A stretch of DNA of 10,661 bases from an uncultured Treponema sp. (GTDB taxonomy: Bacteria; Spirochaetota; Spirochaetia; Treponematales; Treponemataceae). The translations under genes and the position numbers were made by a program. The stretch covers positions 1 to 10,661 of the forward strand of contig CAMNHD010000029.1 of assembly GCA_946538875.1 (NCBI GenBank). Direction: 5' to 3'. Below the pieces are notes generated by a model. That model saw only the letters and a program-made list of their open reading frames with translations, was not told where the DNA came from and ran no database searches. Every line of letters starts with the position of its first letter. Positions within the stretch are counted from its first letter, which is position 1. This document shows positions 7,374 through 10,661 of this stretch, one piece after another.

Positions 7374-8951
7374 TTATTTTCCCTTCTCGTTATTAGTAAG
7401 AATAACATAATTCTTCATAACGTCAAGGAAAATCTTCCACATCCCGTACTGCTTCTCCAACCATTCAGAATTATCCCTGTTACGGGAAGAGAGCATCAGT
7501 ACCTTAAGGTTTGTTATAATATCGGAATTTGCCTTCTTGGATTCAAGAAGAATTTCTCCGACCACTTTATAAACATGATAAATATTGTTCACCTCGGCCT
7601 GCAGGAGATCCTTGGCAGACTTATTGATGTTGTCAATCATTTCCTTAAGCTTAGTCTGGAAAGTGGAGTCCTTGTGGCTGTCACGGATAAGCGAAGTAAT
7701 CAGGGCCTCGTCATAAGGGGCATTGCGGGCGAATTTCTCCTCGAATTTCTTGATTCTTTCCAAAGATTCATTCACCGCATAAACATTGGAAGCAAAATCA
7801 GACTTGTACGCCGGTGTATTAAAATAACCTTCAATCGCTATATCATTGAGCAAAGGCTTGGCATGCTGCTCGTAGTAGTTCAGCAGGAAAGTCTTCAGAA
7901 TCTGAACCGGAACCGCAAGCGTCAGGGTATGCGGAGTGCCGGACTTCAATATAACATTCAGATCATTGTTGTAGCCGCTCACCGGAGCCATAGGTCCGTC
8001 GCCGAACATCTGTGACACTTCAGTGCTGATAAGCTCGTCCTGAAGCTCACCCTTAAGGCGGTTCGAGTCAATGTTGAACCTCTCCTCAAGGTAATCAGCA
8101 TACTTTTTGCGCGAATTAGCCTGGTAAGTGGCCTTCTGCGGCTCAAAGTCAGGATTCTTCTTGCCAAGACGGATAAGATTCACAAGGTTTTCGTTGGTAA
8201 AGACATGCTTCAGCAGGCTCTGAATCTTCTTCAGGCTGGCAGTGAGAGCCGCATTCTGCTCAGGAGAAACATTGTTCTTATGATAAAGCTGGTTCAGGGC
8301 AATAATAGCGTTGCAAGTAGAGGTGCTTATGTCCATGTCCGCCGTAACATAATACAGATCAGTCATGGCAGACTCCAGAAGCTCGGCAGGAATTCCCTGG
8401 AAGTTCGGAGTGACAGAAGTCGAAGTATAATTCACGTCGAAAATCCTGAGCGCAGTGACATAAGTATACTTGCAGATATCGCCCAGCTGCTGTATACGGT
8501 CAAGAACAGAGTCTATGCGCACAAAATCGGGCGTATTCAAGTGCTTGAGCACCTTTTCCAACTGGCGGTGTTCCATTTCAATCGAGCGGGTAAGAGAGTC
8601 GGCCTCACGGGCACGGGCCTTGCGTGCATCATAGCCAAGAGACTCAAGGATATCCTGAATCTCGGTCGGGAAACCCGTCAGCAGAAGCTGCTCGGTAAAG
8701 TGATGGTTACGCTCAAGGTCTTCGCTGCAGATAGTATCGGAAAGAATGTCGTAGATTGGCTTTGTATTTACAAACAAAAGTCTAAGAGCCTCGGCAAAAT
8801 TCGGCAATACCAGTTCGTTCCGGTAAATAACAGGGGAGACGTTTCTTAATTCGCTTTCAATTTTTTTTAATGCCTGACGTTTCTTCACTTCCGGCGATGA
8901 AGCCATAAAAATGTTGGAGAAAAACTCGGCTATGCTCTGAAAAAATGCCAT
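7374..8951 (-). CDS. Large helical protein, spirochaete-restricted family
   Basis: A 525-aa protein, predicted cytoplasmic, with no signal peptide and no clear membrane helix. It appears almost wholly alpha-helical, with charged heptad-like stretches such as READSLTRSIEMEHRQLEKV (about 115-134) and ESLERIKKFEEKFARN. The N-terminus (MAFFQSIAEFFSNIF) is amphipathic and could touch membrane. I recognise no catalytic motif. The overall character matches an uncharacterised spirochaete family, possibly the one catalogued as DUF5312; that name is from memory and unverified. It heads the minus-strand operon, 20 bp before the diguanylate cyclase. ATG at 8951 has no Shine-Dalgarno, but a good promoter ends only 9 nt before it, so translation of a leaderless or near-leaderless mRNA is plausible. 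The function is unknown. Confidence 0.82.
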   Translation of the reverse strand: MAFFQSIAEFFSNIFMASSPEVKKRQALKKIESELRNVSPVIYRNELVLPNFAEALRLLFVNTKPIYDILSDTICSEDLERNHHFTEQLLLTGFPTEIQDILESLGYDARKARAREADSLTRSIEMEHRQLEKVLKHLNTPDFVRIDSVLDRIQQLGDICKYTYVTALRIFDVNYTSTSVTPNFQGIPAELLESAMTDLYYVTADMDISTSTCNAIIALNQLYHKNNVSPEQNAALTASLKKIQSLLKHVFTNENLVNLIRLGKKNPDFEPQKATYQANSRKKYADYLEERFNIDSNRLKGELQDELISTEVSQMFGDGPMAPVSGYNNDLNVILKSGTPHTLTLAVPVQILKTFLLNYYEQHAKPLLNDIAIEGYFNTPAYKSDFASNVYAVNESLERIKKFEEKFARNAPYDEALITSLIRDSHKDSTFQTKLKEMIDNINKSAKDLLQAEVNNIYHVYKVVGEILLESKKANSDIITNLKVLMLSSRNRDNSEWLEKQYGMWKIFLDVMKNYVILTNNEKGK

Positions 8952-8960
8952 ATCATAATT

Positions 8961-8989
8961 ATTTTATTACCAAATACGATTTTTCACAA
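8961..8989 (-). promoter_or_regulatory. Candidate sigma-70 promoter of the minus-strand operon
   Basis: On the minus strand TTGTGA (8989-8984) is followed after exactly 17 bp by TAAAAT (8966-8961). The first ATG of the operon starts 9 nt after the -10 box. Transcription should therefore begin at or within a few bases of the start codon, which fits the absence of a Shine-Dalgarno sequence. The -35 half lies inside a 16-bp repeated sequence. Confidence 0.55.
8974..8989. repeat. 16-bp direct repeat, copy 1
   Basis: ATACGATTTTTCACAA here matches ATACGATTTTTAACAA at 9185-9200 in 15 of 16 positions, in the same orientation. The pair brackets the GC-rich palindromic block. This copy overlaps the -35 box and spacer of the minus-strand promoter. 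Confidence 0.7.
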
Positions 8990-9072
8990 GTAGGAATATT
9001 GTATTTTTTTCTTACGAAACTGCTTTTCAAAGAATTGCAGAGTCAGGCCAAACATTCCATTCAACCCGTCCA

Positions 9073-9161
9073 CCGGCCTTCCGGGGTTCGCTCCCGCTCA
9101 TTGGCACAAGTCCTGCCTGCGGCACGCCTTGTGCCAACTTACGCCCCTCCACGCCGGCGTA
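9073..9161. repeat. GC-rich block of consecutive palindromes
   Basis: Three inverted repeats stand in a row. The first is CCGG-CCTT-CCGG (9073-9084). The second is a 37-bp nested palindrome: TTGGCACAAG (9101-9110) pairs with CTTGTGCCAA (9128-9137), and an inner TGCC/GGCA (9114-9117, 9121-9124) sits across a symmetric 3-by-3 internal loop. The third is TACGCC/GGCGTA (9140-9145, 9156-9161), which includes the perfect palindrome ACGCCGGCGT. By count, 74 of 110 bases in 9061-9170 are G or C, while both flanks are strongly AT-rich. No T run follows any stem, so this is not an ordinary terminator. A dispersed palindromic (REP- or MITE-like) repeat is my best reading; it could also be a regulatory or topological element. 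Confidence 0.65.
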
Positions 9162-9184
9162 TGCTGCTGGAATTCATCAAAAAC

Positions 9185-9200
9185 ATACGATTTTTAACAA
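9185..9200. repeat. 16-bp direct repeat, copy 2
   Basis: The second copy (one mismatch) of the sequence at 8974-8989, on the feo side of the GC-rich block. It includes TTAACA, which can act as the -35 box of the feo promoter. Confidence 0.7.
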
Positions 9201-9221
9201 AAAATGCACCCAGTTTATAAA
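9194..9221 (+). promoter_or_regulatory. Candidate feo operon promoter
   Basis: TTAACA (9194-9199; five of six matches to TTGACA) is followed after 16 bp by TATAAA (9216-9221), giving a leader of about 50 nt before the first feoA. A perfect TATAAT at 9227-9232 is an alternative -10 box but lacks a good -35 partner. Confidence 0.5.
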
Positions 9222-9238
9222 AAATTTATAATTATAAA
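9214..9238. promoter_or_regulatory. AT-rich heptamer array, candidate operator for feo
   Basis: The heptamer TTTATAA occurs at 9214-9220 and 9225-9231 and inverted (TTATAAA) at 9232-9238. The last two form a perfect 14-bp palindrome that overlaps or just follows the -10 region. An iron-responsive Fur- or DtxR-family repressor site is expected for feo operons. The pattern recalls the AT-rich Fur/PerR half-site but lacks the central base of the standard 7-1-7 box, so the regulator cannot be named. Confidence 0.4.
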
Positions 9239-9279
9239 GTAAATTACGAGTTAGTTATGACAAACTGGAGGTCAGTTAT

Positions 9280-9489
9280 ATGCCTTTGAATTCAGCGCAG
9301 GAAGGTGAAACTTATTTGATAAAGAAAGTGAACGGCAAGGATGATGTGCGCGCTCATCTGGAAAATCTGGGATTTGTGGCAGGAGCACAGGTTTCTGTTG
9401 TCTCAAAGAACGGCGGGAACTTAATAGTGCAGGTAAAAGACAGCCGTATCGCCATCAGCAGCGAGATGGCTGTCAAGATTATAATCTGA
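9280..9489 (+). CDS. feoA: FeoA-family protein, first copy
   Basis: A 69-aa small cytoplasmic SH3-like protein of the FeoA family, thought to assist or regulate the ferrous-iron transporter FeoB. The sequence shows the typical opening (AQEGETYLIKKVNGKDD), the LENLGFVAGAQVSVVSKNGG turn region and the closing beta segment with the usual R-I-A-I-S-x-x-M-A ending. ATG at 9280 has GGAGG 8 nt upstream, and the protein matches the usual FeoA length. It is followed after 70 bp by a second, clearly different FeoA and then FeoB, which supports the call. The intervening 70 bp has no terminator, so the three genes are probably co-transcribed. The exact role of a second FeoA is not known from sequence. 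Confidence 0.9.
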   Translation: MPLNSAQEGETYLIKKVNGKDDVRAHLENLGFVAGAQVSVVSKNGGNLIVQVKDSRIAISSEMAVKIII

Positions 9490-9559
9490 CGCCAAGTACA
9501 TTTCTAGGATTTGTATTTTGTCAAATTTGGTAAACTTTATTCCATAAATAGGAGGATAT

Positions 9560-9799
9560 ATGACATTACGAGAAGTCAAGCCTGGCAACACCGTGACAGT
9601 TGAAAAACTGCTTGGTGAAGGCGCAACAAAGAGACGCATCATGGACATGGGCATCACAAAGGGAGTTGAAATCTTTGTCAGAAAGGTTGCCCCACTTGGA
9701 GACCCCGTTGAAGTTACATTACGCGGTTACGAGCTTTCAATCAGAAAAGCCGACGCGGAATTCATCCAGGTAAAACAGAGCGGAGAAAAAGCAGAATGA
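9560..9799 (+). CDS. feoA: FeoA-family protein, second copy
   Basis: A 79-aa FeoA-type SH3 protein, closer to the classical form: VKPGNTVTVEKLLGEGATKR, the RIMDMGITKGVEIFV core and PVEVTLRGYELSIRKADAEFI at the end. Such proteins are proposed to bind the cytoplasmic part of FeoB. ATG at 9560 follows AGGAGG by only 4 nt, a short but workable spacing. The stop overlaps the feoB start as ATGA, so its translation is coupled to feoB, and this copy is the more likely direct FeoB partner. It shares little obvious sequence with the copy upstream beyond the family pattern, so this is not a recent duplication. Confidence 0.93.
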   Translation: MTLREVKPGNTVTVEKLLGEGATKRRIMDMGITKGVEIFVRKVAPLGDPVEVTLRGYELSIRKADAEFIQVKQSGEKAE

Positions 9800-10661
9800 T
9801 TAAGATTGCACTTGCCGGCAACCCTAATGCCGGAAAAACCACCTTGTTCAACGCGCTTACAGGTTCAAACCAGTTTGTAGGAAACTGGCCTGGAGTCACC
9901 GTTGAAAAAAAAGAAGGAAAACTAAAGGGCTACACTTCAAAAGAAAACGAAGTCGTGATAATGGACCTTCCCGGAATCTACTCACTTTCCCCTTATACTA
10001 TAGAAGAAATTGTTTCAAGAAACTATCTGGTCAACGAACGTCCCGATGCAATCCTCAATATCGTGGACGGAACAAACCTTGAGCGCAACCTGTATCTTAC
10101 AACCCAGCTTGCAGAACTAGGCATTCCTATGGTAATCGCCGTCAACATGATGGATCTTGTCAAAAAGAACGGCGACAAAGTCCACCTTGAAGAAATGTCA
10201 AAACTGCTTGCCTGCCCTGTAGTGGAAATTTCAGCACTCAAGGGAACAGGCTGTATCGAAGCCGCAGAAAAAGCTGTCGAGATGGCAAGAAAAAGAACTC
10301 CGATGGTCTACCATCACCGCTTTGCAGGCTGCGTGGAACATGCTCTTGCTCATATCGAAGAAGCAGCCGTCCACCACCTTCCCGAAGCCCAGCAAAGATG
10401 GTATTCAGTCAAGCTGTTTGAGCGCGACGAAAAAATCCGTGAGCGGCTGAACCTTCCGCAGGATACACTTGCCCACATAGAAGACGACATTAAATCCTGC
10501 GAAAAGGAACTTGATGACGATGCAGAATCAATCATCACAGCAGAACGCTACCGCTACATCGAATCAATAATCAAAAGCTGCATCACAAAGGGTAAGCGCG
10601 GAAAGCTTTCCACATCAGACAAGATCGACCGCATCGTGACAAACCGCTGGCTCGCACTGCC
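9796..10661 (+). CDS. feoB: Ferrous iron transporter FeoB, 3'-truncated by window end
   Basis: This is the first 288 residues of FeoB, the inner-membrane Fe(II) importer with an N-terminal G domain. The nucleotide motifs are complete: G1 GNPNAGKT (8-15), G2 T35 in WPGVT, G3 DLPG (57-60), G4 NMMD (117-120) and G5 SALKG (146-150). A helical GDI-like spacer fills about 170-270, and the sequence stops at DKIDRIVTNRWLALP, which in the family comes just before the first membrane helix. The frame is open to the window edge. The start overlaps the second feoA stop (ATGA), so translation is coupled. A run of eight A residues (9905-9912) lies between G2 and G3; the frame is intact through it. The assignment is secure, and the missing part is the roughly 400-residue membrane domain. 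Confidence 0.97.
   Translation, partial: MIKIALAGNPNAGKTTLFNALTGSNQFVGNWPGVTVEKKEGKLKGYTSKENEVVIMDLPGIYSLSPYTIEEIVSRNYLVNERPDAILNIVDGTNLERNLYLTTQLAELGIPMVIAVNMMDLVKKNGDKVHLEEMSKLLACPVVEISALKGTGCIEAAEKAVEMARKRTPMVYHHRFAGCVEHALAHIEEAAVHHLPEAQQRWYSVKLFERDEKIRERLNLPQDTLAHIEDDIKSCEKELDDDAESIITAERYRYIESIIKSCITKGKRGKLSTSDKIDRIVTNRWLAL

Noticed and set aside
8945..9220. A 91-codon plus-strand open frame through the divergent intergenic region
   Set aside because: It starts inside the opposing gene, has no ribosome site, and crosses the AT-rich promoter and palindromic block. It is probably a by-product of the GC-rich repeat.
9490..9559. A separate promoter between the two feoA genes (TTGTCA near 9520)
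   Set aside because: No acceptable -10 box lies at the right distance, and co-transcription from the upstream promoter is simpler.
1..10661. tRNA or rRNA genes, CRISPR array, insertion sequence with transposase, or prophage genes
   Set aside because: None was seen: no cloverleaf, no regularly spaced repeats, and no transposase or phage proteins on either strand.

Overview
The window looks like a chromosomal segment of a spirochaete, most likely a Treponema-type host-associated species. The main reasons are a single-gene archaeal/eukaryal-type PheRS alpha subunit (a known spirochaete trait), a large helical protein resembling an uncharacterised spirochaete-restricted family, and the chemotaxis receptor and Feo iron-transport sequences. 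This assignment is inference from protein character; no rRNA or other marker lies in the window. Coding density is high and I see no frameshifts.

Layout. (1) 1-1358, plus strand: the 3' part of a methyl-accepting chemotaxis protein, closed by a strong intrinsic terminator. (2) 8951 down to 1384, minus strand: a co-directional run of seven genes. The order of transcription is a 525-aa helical spirochaete protein, a GAF-GGDEF diguanylate cyclase, a rhomboid intramembrane serine protease, two unknown exported proteins, PheS, and an iron-sulfur aldo/keto reductase. The first five are tightly packed: the gaps are 20 bp, a TGATG stop/start overlap, a TAATG stop/start overlap and 28 bp. They look like one operon with a candidate promoter so close to the first ATG that its mRNA may be leaderless. 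PheS starts with GTG after a 58-bp gap. The reductase follows a 132-bp structured spacer that ends in a terminator-like hairpin just before its Shine-Dalgarno sequence. (3) 8952-9279: a 328-bp divergent intergenic region. It holds two outward promoters, a GC-rich block of nested palindromes and a 16-bp imperfect direct repeat on either side of that block. (4) 9280-10661, plus strand: an iron-uptake operon feoA-feoA-feoB, with feoB cut by the window end just before its membrane domain.

How the genes may work together. The Feo genes form the standard ferrous-iron importer, with two different FeoA-type SH3 proteins and an AT-rich heptamer array at the promoter as a candidate operator. The minus-strand run joins a c-di-GMP synthase, a membrane protease with its catalytic residues intact and two exported proteins by translational coupling. 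This suggests, without proving, a shared envelope function. The parts most worth following up are the pheS/reductase leader, the palindromic GC island between the divergent promoters, and the cyclase-rhomboid-exported-protein operon.
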